DNA from: Methylobacterium sp. PvR107
GTDB taxonomy: Bacteria > Pseudomonadota > Alphaproteobacteria > Rhizobiales > Beijerinckiaceae
Assembly (NCBI RefSeq): GCF_017833295.1
Contig: NZ_JAFIBW010000001.1
Span: forward strand, 1,922,001 to 1,986,000
Reading direction: 5' to 3'
DNA length: 64,000 nt
The notes below the pieces were generated by a model. It saw nothing but the letters and a program-made list of their open reading frames with translations. It searched no databases and was not told where the DNA came from. Shown one piece after another: positions 8,697-16,828 of the stretch. The first letter of the stretch is position 1, and the number at the start of each line of letters is the position of its first letter. Made by a program: the position numbers and the translations under genes.

Positions 8697-9842
8697 ATGA
8701 TCCTCGTCCTCAACGCCGGTTCCTTCAGCCTGCGCTGCGCCCTGTTCCGGCCGGGCGCGGACGAGCCGGCTTGGCGTGCCCACGTCGCCGACATCGGCCA
8801 AGCACCGACGATCTCGGTCGACGGCGTCGCTGTCACCGTCGAGCGGCCCCCGCAAGGCGGCCACGCGGCGGTCGCTCGCTGGATGTTCACGCGGCTGCCG
8901 GTCCCACCCAGTGCGGTCGGACATCGCGTGGTCCATGGCGGTCTCCGCCACGCGGAACCGATGCGCGTCGATGCCGACACGCTGGCCGCGTTGGAAGAAC
9001 TCGTCCCGCTGGCACCCGCGCATCAACCCCAGGCGCTTGCCTGCATCCGGGTCGTCGCAGAGACCTGGCCCGACCTGCCGCAGGTCGCTTGCTTCGATAC
9101 CGCCTTCCACCGAAGCCAGGACAGGCTCGCTCAACTCTACCCGCTGCCTCGGGCGCTCATCGATGGCGGGCTCGTACGCTTCGGCTTCTACGGACTGTCC
9201 TACGCCCCCGTCGCCCGGATGATCCCGCGCGGCCAGGTTCTGGCCGCCCATCCCGGGTACGGGGCGAGCTTGTGCGCGATCCGGGACGGGCGCAGCGTCG
9301 CCACGACGATGGGCTTTACCACGCTCGACGGGCTGATGATGGGCACGCGCAGCGGCGCGGTCGATCCGGGGCTCGTGCTGCACCTGATCCGAGAGCGAGG
9401 CCTGTCGCCCGACGCCTTGGCCGACCTGCTGAACGAGCGGTCGGGCCTTCTGGGCGTGTCCGGCATCAGCGACGATGTGCGCGTCCTGGAGGCGAGCACC
9501 GCCGTGGAGGCGCGCGAGGCCCTCGACTTGTTCGCCTACCGAGCCGTGCGCGACGCGGGCTCACTCGTGCCGGCGCTCGGCGGCCTCGACACCCTCGTCT
9601 TCACCGGCGGCATCGGAGAGCACGCCGCCGGAATCCGCGCCAGTATCTGCCGCGGTCTCGCCTTGGCCGGAATCGTCCTCGACGAGACCGCGAACGCCCA
9701 GGGCAAGGCAAGCATCGGTGGTCCGGCGGCCGTTGCCGCCGTCCGCATCATCCCGGCGAATGAGGAGCGCGAAATCGCGCTATCTTCGGCCGATGTGCTG
9801 AACGAGGCGCGCGGGCGCTGTTCCAGGCCGCGACCGCCCTGA
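8697..9842 (+). CDS. ackA: Acetate kinase (divergent active site)
   Basis: This 381-residue ASKHA-fold kinase is expected to convert acetyl phosphate plus ADP to acetate plus ATP, completing the phosphoketolase route. Conserved parts include LVLNAGS (Asn6), HRVVHGG (76-82), CFDTAFH (Asp134), MGTRSGAVDPG and the closing PANEE. Three usually conserved positions differ. The family R-[YF]-G-F-H-G-x-S-H block reads RFGFYGLSY, so Tyr165 and Tyr169 replace two His, and the H-L-G-N-G block reads HPGYG, so Tyr188 replaces Asn. The frame is intact and the gene sits tightly after xfp, so it is likely expressed, perhaps with altered kinetics. Confidence 0.92.
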   Translation: MILVLNAGSFSLRCALFRPGADEPAWRAHVADIGQAPTISVDGVAVTVERPPQGGHAAVARWMFTRLPVPPSAVGHRVVHGGLRHAEPMRVDADTLAALEELVPLAPAHQPQALACIRVVAETWPDLPQVACFDTAFHRSQDRLAQLYPLPRALIDGGLVRFGFYGLSYAPVARMIPRGQVLAAHPGYGASLCAIRDGRSVATTMGFTTLDGLMMGTRSGAVDPGLVLHLIRERGLSPDALADLLNERSGLLGVSGISDDVRVLEASTAVEAREALDLFAYRAVRDAGSLVPALGGLDTLVFTGGIGEHAAGIRASICRGLALAGIVLDETANAQGKASIGGPAAVAAVRIIPANEEREIALSSADVLNEARGRCSRPRPP

Positions 9843-9903
9843 TTTACTACGACGTGCGGGGCATCCTGCCCGGCCGCGCGGCAGGCGTGCCGTTGGAGGA
9901 GCG

Positions 9904-10608
9904 ATGAAGACCGTGCGCAGAGTCCATGCGGAAAACCACCTCGTCGACCGGATCGGCTGGCTCCGCGCAGCGGTACTCGGCGCCAACGACGGTTTGGTGT
10001 CGACGGCCAGCCTGATCGTGGGCGTCGCTGCGTCCAAGGCGACCAGCGGGGAGATCCTGGTGGCGGGCTGTGCCGGCCTCGTAGCCGGGGCGATGTCGAT
10101 GGCGGCGGGCGAGTACGTCTCGGTGAGTTCCCAGTCGGATACCGAGCAGGCGGACCTCGCCCGTGAACGGGGCGAGCTCGAACTGGACCCCGCTGCTGAG
10201 CGCGAGGAACTCGCGGCGATCTACGTCAACCGCGGCCTCGACCGCGACCTTGCCTTGAAGGTCGCCGACCAACTTATGGCGAAGGACGCCCTCGCGGCGC
10301 ATGCTCGTGACGAGCTCGGCATCTCCGAGTTCACCACCGCTCGACCGATCCAGGCCGCGCTGACTTCCGCCGCGACCTTTTCTTCGGGCGCAGCCCTTCC
10401 CCTGATCGTGGCGGCGGTCTCGCCGGCCAACCTCGTGGTCTATCTTGTGCCCGCGGCCGCCCTGGTGTTCCTGGGCGTTCTCGGCGCCCTGGGCGCAAAG
10501 GTCGGGGGCGCCGAGATCCTGAGACCGACTGCTCGCGTGGCTTTCTGGGGCGCGTTGGCGATGGCCGTCACCGCCGGCATCGGGCACCTCGTCGGCAAGG
10601 CCGTCTGA
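9904..10608 (+). CDS. VIT/CCC1-family metal transporter
   Basis: This 234-residue integral membrane protein is of the VIT1/CCC1 iron-manganese transporter family. It shows the family start (RIGWLRAAVLGANDGLVSTASLI), a second helix GLVAGAMSMAAGEYVSVSSQ (about 58-77), a charged cytoplasmic metal-binding stretch (ARERGELELDPAAEREELAAIY), then three C-terminal helices from about residue 155. It probably moves Fe2+ or Mn2+ out of the cytosol. It lies 61 bp after acetate kinase and may be the third gene of the xfp transcript. Confidence 0.93.
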   Translation: MKTVRRVHAENHLVDRIGWLRAAVLGANDGLVSTASLIVGVAASKATSGEILVAGCAGLVAGAMSMAAGEYVSVSSQSDTEQADLARERGELELDPAAEREELAAIYVNRGLDRDLALKVADQLMAKDALAAHARDELGISEFTTARPIQAALTSAATFSSGAALPLIVAAVSPANLVVYLVPAAALVFLGVLGALGAKVGGAEILRPTARVAFWGALAMAVTAGIGHLVGKAV

Positions 10609-10820
10609 CATGCCCCAGCCGCGCCTTCGAACTCTGTATCGGGCTTGGCCATGGCTCGACCCCACCGTGACGCCATCCGGCGGCAGTTCTCGGTCGAGGA
10701 ATCAAACCATTTCGTCGTTTTGGGCGAGCGGCATTTCGCTCCCGACCGTGCGACAGAGCCGCCGGCACGCCGGTTCAGTCGCGGCGCGGTCCGAACGCGG
10801 CGTGCTCACCGACAGCGCAG

Positions 10821-11306
10821 TCATGAAGACCCGTTCGCAGAACCTCGTGTTCCCGTCGCGTTGACCTCGACGACCTTGAACGTGTGGTACGCCTCGTCGT
10901 CCGCGTCGCGGATCGAAACGTACTCGCCCTCGACGAAGGCATGCGTCCCGAGGCGATAGCCGGGCTCGTCGTCTTCGTCGGTGCGGTCGTCGTAATCGAT
11001 CAGCCAGGTCGCGCCGCCCTCGCCGCCGGCCCGGTGAACGAGCCGGCCGTGCCGGTCGCGCGCGCCGCTCCAGAAGCGGCGGACCCGGCAACGGTCGCGG
11101 GCCTCGCGCCAGAGAGCGACGTCGAGGCGTCCATCCGGTCCTAACGGCGCGACCACTTCGTAGCCGCGCCCGGCGCTGCCGTCCGGATGCTCCGGGCAGC
11201 GCGCCAGTGTCAGCGTTACCCGGTGCAGCGCGGCAGGCGAACCCGCCGTCGCCGGATGTGCCGGCTCGCCGTCAACGGCAATCGGCCCGTGCGTTCCTCG
11301 GGGCAT
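10821..11306 (-). CDS. Hypothetical protein (161 aa)
   Basis: This 161-residue soluble protein has no family that I recognise. It has an Arg-rich middle (DRCRVRRFWSGARDRHGRL) and an acidic, aromatic C-terminal half (WLIDYDDRTDEDDEPGYRL, FVEGEYVSIRD). Composition and codon pattern look like real coding sequence. The start lies 11 bp from the stop of the BON gene at 11318, so it is probably cotranscribed with it under the box at 12055-12068. Confidence 0.75.
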   Translation of the reverse strand: MPRGTHGPIAVDGEPAHPATAGSPAALHRVTLTLARCPEHPDGSAGRGYEVVAPLGPDGRLDVALWREARDRCRVRRFWSGARDRHGRLVHRAGGEGGATWLIDYDDRTDEDDEPGYRLGTHAFVEGEYVSIRDADDEAYHTFKVVEVNATGTRGSANGSS

Positions 11307-11317
11307 GGCGCCACTCC

Positions 11318-11968
11318 TCAGCTCAGGGCGACGATGCGGTCCTCGACGGTGCGGACGCCCGGCACCGACCAGGCCGCCCGTTCGGCGGCGTCACGCTCCG
11401 CCCAGGCCGAAACGGCGCCTTCCAACGTCACCTTGTCGCCCGAGACGGTGACCTTGATCCCGTCCGCCTCGAACATGACGCTGCGCCGGAACGCTTCCAA
11501 GATCTTGTCCTTGACCGCCGTCGGCGGAACCCGTGGCCTGACCTCGACGAGGTTGGTCACCCCATGCACGCCGGACAGCTTCCGCACCGCCGCCTCTGCG
11601 CCGGCCATCTGGTACTGCCAGTCTACCGTGCCGGTCAGCGTGACCCAGCCGCCGGCGACCTTCACCTGGATGGCCTGCTTCGGAAGGTGCACGGACCAGT
11701 CGATGATCGCCAAGGCCCGCGCGGCGATCTGGTCGTCGGCCACCTTCTTCTCGTCGGCGTAGCGGACCTCGATCTCCTGCGCGATGGCGCGCACGCCCCG
11801 GATGCGGCGGACGGCGCGCTCGGCCTCGACCTTCTCGGCGTAGCTGCCAACGTGGCCCGTGAGCGTCACCACTCCTTCCGACACGGCGACGCCGATGGCG
11901 CCGGCGTCGAGGCTGGGGTCGAAGTCGAGCTCATCGAGCACGTCGCGGCGCAGGTCCTTGTCGGTCAT
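11318..11968 (-). CDS. Triple BON-domain protein
   Basis: This 216-residue protein has three BON modules, with cores SEGVVTLTGHV (about 30), AGGWVTLTGTV (about 105) and GDKVTLEGAV (about 173). It closes with SVPGVRTVEDRIVAL. It is a paralogue of the protein at 5140, sharing the opening V-L-D-E-L-D-[YF] and overall spacing. It lacks a signal peptide. The FNR/FixK box at 12055-12068 precedes it, and a hypothetical gene follows closely. Confidence 0.9.
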   Translation of the reverse strand: MTDKDLRRDVLDELDFDPSLDAGAIGVAVSEGVVTLTGHVGSYAEKVEAERAVRRIRGVRAIAQEIEVRYADEKKVADDQIAARALAIIDWSVHLPKQAIQVKVAGGWVTLTGTVDWQYQMAGAEAAVRKLSGVHGVTNLVEVRPRVPPTAVKDKILEAFRRSVMFEADGIKVTVSGDKVTLEGAVSAWAERDAAERAAWSVPGVRTVEDRIVALS

Positions 11969-12039
11969 GGCCTCTTATCCTCATGGCGTCTCTCCCGTTC
12001 GTATCGGGCAGGGGGAGCGGTTGAGAGATCCTGCGCGCC

Positions 12040-12387
12040 CTAGGCGGAAGAGCTTTGATCCAGCGCAACCCCGACGCTCCGCTCGGCCTGCGCCAGTGCG
12101 GCGCACCGGGTCATCTCCGTGCACAGGCGAGCGACAGTCGCCTCGATGCCGGCCGCCATTAGGTCCGACTGAAGCCTCGCAATCAGCGTCTCGTCATCGG
12201 TCACGACGGCGCACTCCGTGAAGGAGGTGACGTAGCCTTCCCCCGCGGAGCCGGTCAGCCTCATCCGCTCGCGGGCCCAGCAGGCCAGGAGCTGGTTGCG
12301 CCGGTTGCGGACGTGGAAGCGCGCCTCCTCCTCTTGGACGAAGCGGCGCTCGGCGGCCCGCTCGCGCTCTTCGAAGGTGGTGGTCAT
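12040..12387 (-). CDS. ATPase inhibitor subunit zeta paralogue (DUF1476)
   Basis: This 115-residue protein matches the alphaproteobacterial DUF1476/zeta family. That family binds F1-ATPase and blocks ATP hydrolysis. The family start F-E-E-R-E-R-A-A-E-R-R-F and the block RNRRNQLLACWARERMRLTG are clear, followed by the helical segment DLMAAGIEATVARLCTEMTR. The usual length is about 105. The start at 12387 is preceded by ggagggc. It has its own FNR/FixK box (12468-12481) and its 3' end abuts the box for the next BON gene. A low-oxygen-specific zeta copy would fit conserving ATP when respiration stops. Confidence 0.85.
   Translation of the reverse strand: MTTTFEERERAAERRFVQEEEARFHVRNRRNQLLACWARERMRLTGSAGEGYVTSFTECAVVTDDETLIARLQSDLMAAGIEATVARLCTEMTRCAALAQAERSVGVALDQSSSA
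12055..12068 (-). promoter_or_regulatory. FNR/FixK-type box
   Basis: On the minus strand this reads TTGCGCTGGATCAA, identical to the boxes at 75 and 754. It is centred 93.5 bp before the BON gene start at 11968 and lies inside the last codons of the zeta paralogue. Confidence 0.75.
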
Positions 12388-12467
12388 GGTGCCCTCCATC
12401 CCGGTGCAGCGCCGGACCGTGCCGGCCGCGGATCGGCAGATCTTCCGCCGGCGGTGGCGGCGGGCCT

Positions 12468-12481
12468 TGAGGCAGATCAAG
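12468..12481 (-). promoter_or_regulatory. FNR/FixK-type box
   Basis: TTGAGGCAGATCAA on the plus strand; both half-sites are visible. It is centred 87.5 bp before the zeta paralogue start at 12387 and overlaps the stop of the P-type ATPase gene. Confidence 0.6.
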
Positions 12482-15080
12482 GCCTGGAGATGCTTCCGGA
12501 AGCGCCGTGTCGCGGGCGGACGACCCAGGCCTTCACCGTCTCGACCGCCGCGAGGTAGGCGACGGTAATCAGCCCCAGGCCGAGCAGGATCGACAGGGAC
12601 GGGGTCTGGAAGCCGAACCACGCCCCTGCCGGCGAGAAGGGAAGGATCAGCGCGACCGCCAGCGCGGCAAGAGAGGAGCCGGCGAGCGCCGCGCTCGGGC
12701 GGTCGTGCCAGGCACGGCCGCTCGTCCGGATGACGAAGATCACGAGGATCTGGGTCGCCATGGATTCGAGGAACCACGCCGTGCGGAACTCCTCGGCGGA
12801 GGCGCCAAAAACAAGGAGCAGCACGCCGAAGGTGAGGAAGTCGAACAGCGACGAAAGCGGGCCCATCACGGCCGCGAACCGGAGGAGGCCGGCCATGTCC
12901 CAGACCTGCGGCCGGACGGTCGCGGACGGGGCGACCCGGTCTAGGGGGATGCCGACCTCCGAGAAATCGTAGAGCAAGTTGTTGAGAAGGATCTGCGTGG
13001 GCAGCATCGGCAGGAACGGCAACGCCACCGAGGCGACCGCCATCGAGAGCATGTTGCCGAAGTTCGAGCTCGCCCCCATGCGGATGTACTTGAGGATGTT
13101 GGCGAAGGTCCGCCGCCCCTCCTCGACGCCGTCGGCGACGACGTTGAGGTCGGACGCGAGCAGGATCATGTCGGCGGCCGCCTGCGCAACCCCGGTCGCG
13201 CCCTCCACGGAGAGGCCGATGTCGGCCTGCGCGAGGCCCGCCGCGTCGTTGATGCCGTCGCCCAGGAAGCCGACCACCGCCCCCTTGGCCTGGAGTGCGC
13301 GGACGACGCGGGCCTTCTGGTCGGGCGTCAGGCGTCCGAAGGCGTCCACCTCCCGGACCCGCACGGCGAGCGCCGCATCGCTGAGCGCCGCGACCTCGGG
13401 GCCGGACAGGACCGTGCCGGCGTGCAGCCCGATTAGGCCGGCGAGCCGGCGCACCACCACCGGGTCGTCGCCGGACAGGATCTTCAGGCGCACGCCGGCC
13501 CGCGCGAGCCGCGCGATGGCCGCCGCCGCCGTGGGCTTCGGCGGGTCGGCGAAGGCACAGAAACCTTCGAAGATGAGGTCGACCTCGTCCGCGGCCCCGG
13601 GCGGCCGCACGGGTCCGGACCAGGCCCGCGAGGCGACGGCGATGGCGCGTAGCCCGTCCTCGGCCAGGTTCCGCACCAGCCTGACGGATTCGTCGCGGGC
13701 CTCCGGACCCATCGCTTCGGTCCGCTCGCCGGCGCGACGCCCGGTGCACAGCGCCAGGACCGTCTCCGGGGCGCCCTTCAGGATCAGGAGCGCCCCGTCC
13801 GGTCCCCGCGCCAGGACAGCCCCGGTTCGGCGGCCGTAGTCGAACGCACGCTGGCCGCCCAGGACCCATCCCCCCAAGGCATCCGGATGGCTGGCGACGA
13901 GGGCCGCGTCGAGGGAGCCGCGGTCCCCGCCGAGGTCGGCGGCGACAGCCCCGAGCCTCGCCGGCCGCGCGTCCTCTCGGCCAAGCGGGTCGAGGCTGAG
14001 GGCGAGCACGATCTCGGCGGAGGTCAGCGTGCCGGTCTTGTCGGTGCACAGCACCGTCATCGCGCCGAGGTCGTGAATGGCGGCGAGCCGCTTCACGATG
14101 ACCTTGCGCGCCGCCATGCGCAGCGCCCCGCGCGAGAGCGTCACCGTGGTGATCATCGGCAGCAGTTCCGGCGTGAGGCCGACCGCGAGGGCAACGGCGA
14201 ACAGGAGGGAGTCGAGCACGGGCCGCCCGAGGACGACGCGGACAGCCAGCACGCCGAGCACCAGGGCGAGGGTCAGCCGCGCGACGACCAGGCCGAACGC
14301 GTGCAGGTCGCGCTGGAAGGGCGAGGGTGGCTGCGCGTCGGCCAGCGCCGAGGCCGCCGCGCCGAACATCGTGGCGGGGCCCGTCGCGCAGACGAGCGCG
14401 GTGGCCTCACCCGTCCGTGCAACAGCACCGCGGAACAGGGCGTTCGAGGCCCCGGCCGGCTCTGCCGTCGACACGGATCCGGGACGCTTCTCGACCGGGT
14501 AGGGCTCGCCGGTCAGGGCGGCCTCCGCAGCCGTGAAGGCGGTGCTCTCGACGACGAGGGCGTCGGCGGGAACGATGTCGCCGGCCCGCACCCGCAGGAG
14601 GTCGCCAGGAACCACCTGTTCCACCGGGACGGCGACGAAGCAGCCGTCGCGTCGGACCTCGGCCTTCAGCGCCACCACGTGGCGCAAGGCCTCCGCGGCC
14701 TTCGTCGCGTGACCTTCCTGCACGGTGTCGAGACCGATGGACAGCCCGAGGATGGCCACGATGATTGCGCCGCCGACTACGTCGCCGGTGGCGACCGAGA
14801 CGAGCCCGGCCGCGAGCAGGATCAGGGCGAGCGGCTCAAGCAGGCGGCGCAGGATCGCCCGCAGGGCGCCACCGCCTCGCATCGCGGCATCGCTGTTCGG
14901 CCCGTAGCGTTCGAGCCGACGTGCGGCTTCGCCCGAGTCCAGTCCCTCGAGACCGCAACCGAGCTCGGCGCGGAGCGTCTCGAGGCTGCGCGTCCAGAAG
15001 GCCTCAGTCGGCCCGGACGCCGGTGGCACAGATGGCGGCGAAGTGTCCTGGGCGAGGGCCGGAACCGCTACCATCTCCAT
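12477..15080 (-). CDS. mgtA: Mg2+-type (P3B) P-type ATPase
   Basis: This 867-residue P-type ATPase has the order expected for MgtA/MgtB: cytoplasmic N-terminus, TM1-2 (about 90-130), actuator domain with LTGEPYPVEKR, the TM4 block GLTPELLPMI, phosphorylation site CTDKTGTLT, hinge GDGINDAAGL, and a C-terminal set of helices containing MLPTQILLNNLLYDFSE, typical of the Mg2+ class. It likely imports Mg2+. The start is 68.5 bp from the box at 15142-15155, so it too appears to be oxygen-regulated. The gene symbol rests on family signatures only. Confidence 0.9.
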   Translation of the reverse strand: MEMVAVPALAQDTSPPSVPPASGPTEAFWTRSLETLRAELGCGLEGLDSGEAARRLERYGPNSDAAMRGGGALRAILRRLLEPLALILLAAGLVSVATGDVVGGAIIVAILGLSIGLDTVQEGHATKAAEALRHVVALKAEVRRDGCFVAVPVEQVVPGDLLRVRAGDIVPADALVVESTAFTAAEAALTGEPYPVEKRPGSVSTAEPAGASNALFRGAVARTGEATALVCATGPATMFGAAASALADAQPPSPFQRDLHAFGLVVARLTLALVLGVLAVRVVLGRPVLDSLLFAVALAVGLTPELLPMITTVTLSRGALRMAARKVIVKRLAAIHDLGAMTVLCTDKTGTLTSAEIVLALSLDPLGREDARPARLGAVAADLGGDRGSLDAALVASHPDALGGWVLGGQRAFDYGRRTGAVLARGPDGALLILKGAPETVLALCTGRRAGERTEAMGPEARDESVRLVRNLAEDGLRAIAVASRAWSGPVRPPGAADEVDLIFEGFCAFADPPKPTAAAAIARLARAGVRLKILSGDDPVVVRRLAGLIGLHAGTVLSGPEVAALSDAALAVRVREVDAFGRLTPDQKARVVRALQAKGAVVGFLGDGINDAAGLAQADIGLSVEGATGVAQAAADMILLASDLNVVADGVEEGRRTFANILKYIRMGASSNFGNMLSMAVASVALPFLPMLPTQILLNNLLYDFSEVGIPLDRVAPSATVRPQVWDMAGLLRFAAVMGPLSSLFDFLTFGVLLLVFGASAEEFRTAWFLESMATQILVIFVIRTSGRAWHDRPSAALAGSSLAALAVALILPFSPAGAWFGFQTPSLSILLGLGLITVAYLAAVETVKAWVVRPRHGASGSISRP

Positions 15081-15141
15081 GGGGTGTGCCCGTCATCTGC
15101 CGCTCGTGGCGGCACGAGATCATCGGCCTGCGACCGCGTCG

Positions 15142-15155
15142 TTGCGGTGGATCAA
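15142..15155. promoter_or_regulatory. Divergent FNR/FixK-type box
   Basis: TTGCGGTGGATCAA. Its centre lies 68.5 bp from the P-type ATPase start at 15080 (minus strand) and 71.5 bp from the DUF6455-type gene start at 15220 (plus strand). Confidence 0.75.
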
Positions 15156-15219
15156 GGCGTAGCCGCGCGCCGCTTCCAAATTGTTTGATCGGGCACGCAG
15201 GTGCTTTGAGGAGGCCCTC

Positions 15220-15621
15220 ATGGCCGTATCAGCCGACAAAACTGACTCGTTCGACCCATTCGGCGTCGCCGCTTCGATGAATGAATGGTGCTGCCTGCTC
15301 AAGGCCGCCCGGGAACTCAGGGATATCGACCGAGAGATGAGGGAGACGATGACGGAGGACGGTACCTCGGTTCCCATCGCCCTATCTCCGGAAGGGGGTG
15401 CGAAGGTCCGCAGCATCGCGAACCTGATGCGAAGCCTGAACCTCGACCCCGATTCTGTCCGGCGGCAACAGCCCGAGGCCATGCGGAAGCTGGAGGCAGC
15501 CTGTCTGAGCTGCACCGAACGCAGCCGCTGCGCGCGCGAGCTATGGGCCGGGATGGCGGACAGCACGTATCCGCAATTCTGCCCGAACGCGCAGCGACTG
15601 GACCGATTGCGAACTGCTTGA
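15220..15621 (+). CDS. DUF6455-like cysteine-containing protein
   Basis: This 133-residue protein has a C-terminal half with a conserved-looking cysteine cluster (CLSCTERSRC, then FCPNAQRL) that could hold zinc or iron. This pattern resembles small DUF6455 proteins found near low-oxygen respiration genes. The N-terminal half is helical (KAARELRDIDREMRETM). I chose the ATG at 15220, after gaggaggccc, over the earlier start at 15181. The divergent box at 15142-15155 is placed for activation. The exact function is unknown. Confidence 0.75.
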   Translation: MAVSADKTDSFDPFGVAASMNEWCCLLKAARELRDIDREMRETMTEDGTSVPIALSPEGGAKVRSIANLMRSLNLDPDSVRRQQPEAMRKLEAACLSCTERSRCARELWAGMADSTYPQFCPNAQRLDRLRTA

Positions 15622-15697
15622 GACGGGCGTGCTCCACGAACCCGCGGTTCCCGGCCCGCAGGTCACGTCCGGCGGTGGATGGCGTTTGATGGTCCTA

Positions 15698-16390
15698 TCA
15701 GTCCTCGACCACGCGGCGCAGCCGGGCGCGTCGCAGGTTGACCTGGCGGCTCCCGACCCTCTGCAGGGCTCCGTCCTCCTCCAGCTGCGAGAGCGTGCGC
15801 GACACGGTCTCGATGGTCAGGCCGAGGAAGTCGGCGATGTCGCGCCGGGTCATCGGCAGGGCGAAGGTACCGGACCCGCCTAAGCGCTCGTCAACCTCGA
15901 TGAGGAAAGTTGCAACGCGCTCTGCCGCCGAGCGGCGACCGAGAAGCAGCATGTGGTCCTGGGCGTGCCGCAACTCGTTCGTGGCCATGCCCCAGAGTTG
16001 GCAGGCGACCGCGGCGCTACCCGTGGCGGCGCGCTCGACCTGGCGCCGCCTGAAAATCAGGACCTTCGTGTCGCTCAGCGCCTCGGCCGTGTGGCTGTGA
16101 CTCTTACTCTGCTCGAAGCCGAACAGGTCCCCGGGCAGGCGGAAGCCGGTGATCTGGCGGCGGCCGTCGTTCAGGACCTTGTGGGTGCGAGCGGCGCCCG
16201 CAACAACCTTGTAGACGAACTCAGCCTCCTCACCCTCGCCATAGATCTCCTCCTCGCGGGCGTAGGCGAACGGAGTGCCGATCAGCTCGGGGCATCCCGC
16301 GAACAGACAGCTTCCGGGCTGGACCTGAACGAGAGCCGGATCGATGGCCGCCGCTTGCGGGGGCATGGATTGCATGAAGTCGGTGGTCAT
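15698..16390 (-). CDS. Crp/Fnr-family regulator, FixK-like
   Basis: This 230-residue regulator has an N-terminal cyclic-nucleotide-type beta-barrel (about 20-130), a dimer helix (about 135-165) and a winged helix (about 175-225). The recognition helix LTIETVSRTL (191-200) holds Glu194, Ser197 and Arg198, the FNR-type residues that read TTGAT half-sites, which matches the boxes in this region. The N-terminus has only two cysteines (Cys28, Cys33), not the four-ligand set of oxygen-sensing FNR, so it is more like FixK, driven by FixLJ. No box of this type precedes it; a different palindrome lies at 16464-16483. Confidence 0.9.
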   Translation of the reverse strand: MTTDFMQSMPPQAAAIDPALVQVQPGSCLFAGCPELIGTPFAYAREEEIYGEGEEAEFVYKVVAGAARTHKVLNDGRRQITGFRLPGDLFGFEQSKSHSHTAEALSDTKVLIFRRRQVERAATGSAAVACQLWGMATNELRHAQDHMLLLGRRSAAERVATFLIEVDERLGGSGTFALPMTRRDIADFLGLTIETVSRTLSQLEEDGALQRVGSRQVNLRRARLRRVVED

Positions 16391-16463
16391 CGCCTGCTCC
16401 TCACCCGTATCGGATGAGGGCAGATTGGCCTCGCATTGCCGGCCGCGAAATTCCGGGCGCTCT

Positions 16464-16483
16464 CTTAAGCAGGCTTGCTTAAG
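16464..16483. promoter_or_regulatory. Perfect palindrome upstream of the fixK-like gene
   Basis: CTTAAGCA, four bases, then TGCTTAAG: an 8-bp perfect inverted repeat 74-93 bp upstream of the regulator start at 16390. It differs from the TTG-N8-CAA boxes. It may be the binding site for the factor that controls this regulator, for example FixJ or another dimeric protein. Confidence 0.5.
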
Positions 16484-16513
16484 GGGAACTACGTATCCTG
16501 GCAGCGCGCGCGC

Positions 16514-16738
16514 TCAGATGCCCGCGGTCGCCACGAGCGCCCACGCCGGAATCGGCTCGGACAACCCGAGCAGGCCGCTGCGCCCCGCGAAGAGCCACCC
16601 GATCGCTGTGACGAGCCCGTACACCAACACGCCGAGGACGCGCGTGACGGCGTCGGCATGACCGCGCAGGGCGTGGATGCCGGCGCAGCCGGCCGTGAAC
16701 GACGCGGCGGCGGCGAGCGCGACGGGGTCGAGGGGCAT
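16514..16738 (-). CDS. Small membrane protein
   Basis: This 74-residue protein has three hydrophobic stretches: residues 5-20 (PVALAAAASFTAGCAG), 30-48 (VLGVLVYGLVTAIGWLF) and the C-terminus (AWALVATAGI). The start at 16738 follows ctccccggagg. No family is recognised. It lies between the fixK-like regulator and the SPW gene, about 90 bp from the latter, and may share its transcript. Confidence 0.6.
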   Translation of the reverse strand: MPLDPVALAAAASFTAGCAGIHALRGHADAVTRVLGVLVYGLVTAIGWLFAGRSGLLGLSEPIPAWALVATAGI

Positions 16739-16828
16739 GGCGGCCTCCGGGGAGCGATGCCGTGGCGGGATCGGCCACGGCCGCACCGGGCGCGGTTCCG
16801 GCGCGGCCGTTCCGGCGACGAGCGCGAT

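Noticed and set aside
10609..10820. Overlapping short plus-strand frames after the VIT-type gene
   Set aside because: The frames have low-complexity Arg/Ser composition, no ribosome site and no family similarity.
12388..14049. A long minus-strand frame leading into the zeta paralogue
   Set aside because: It is an out-of-frame shadow of the Mg2+ ATPase. Only the last 115 codons (the zeta gene) are real.
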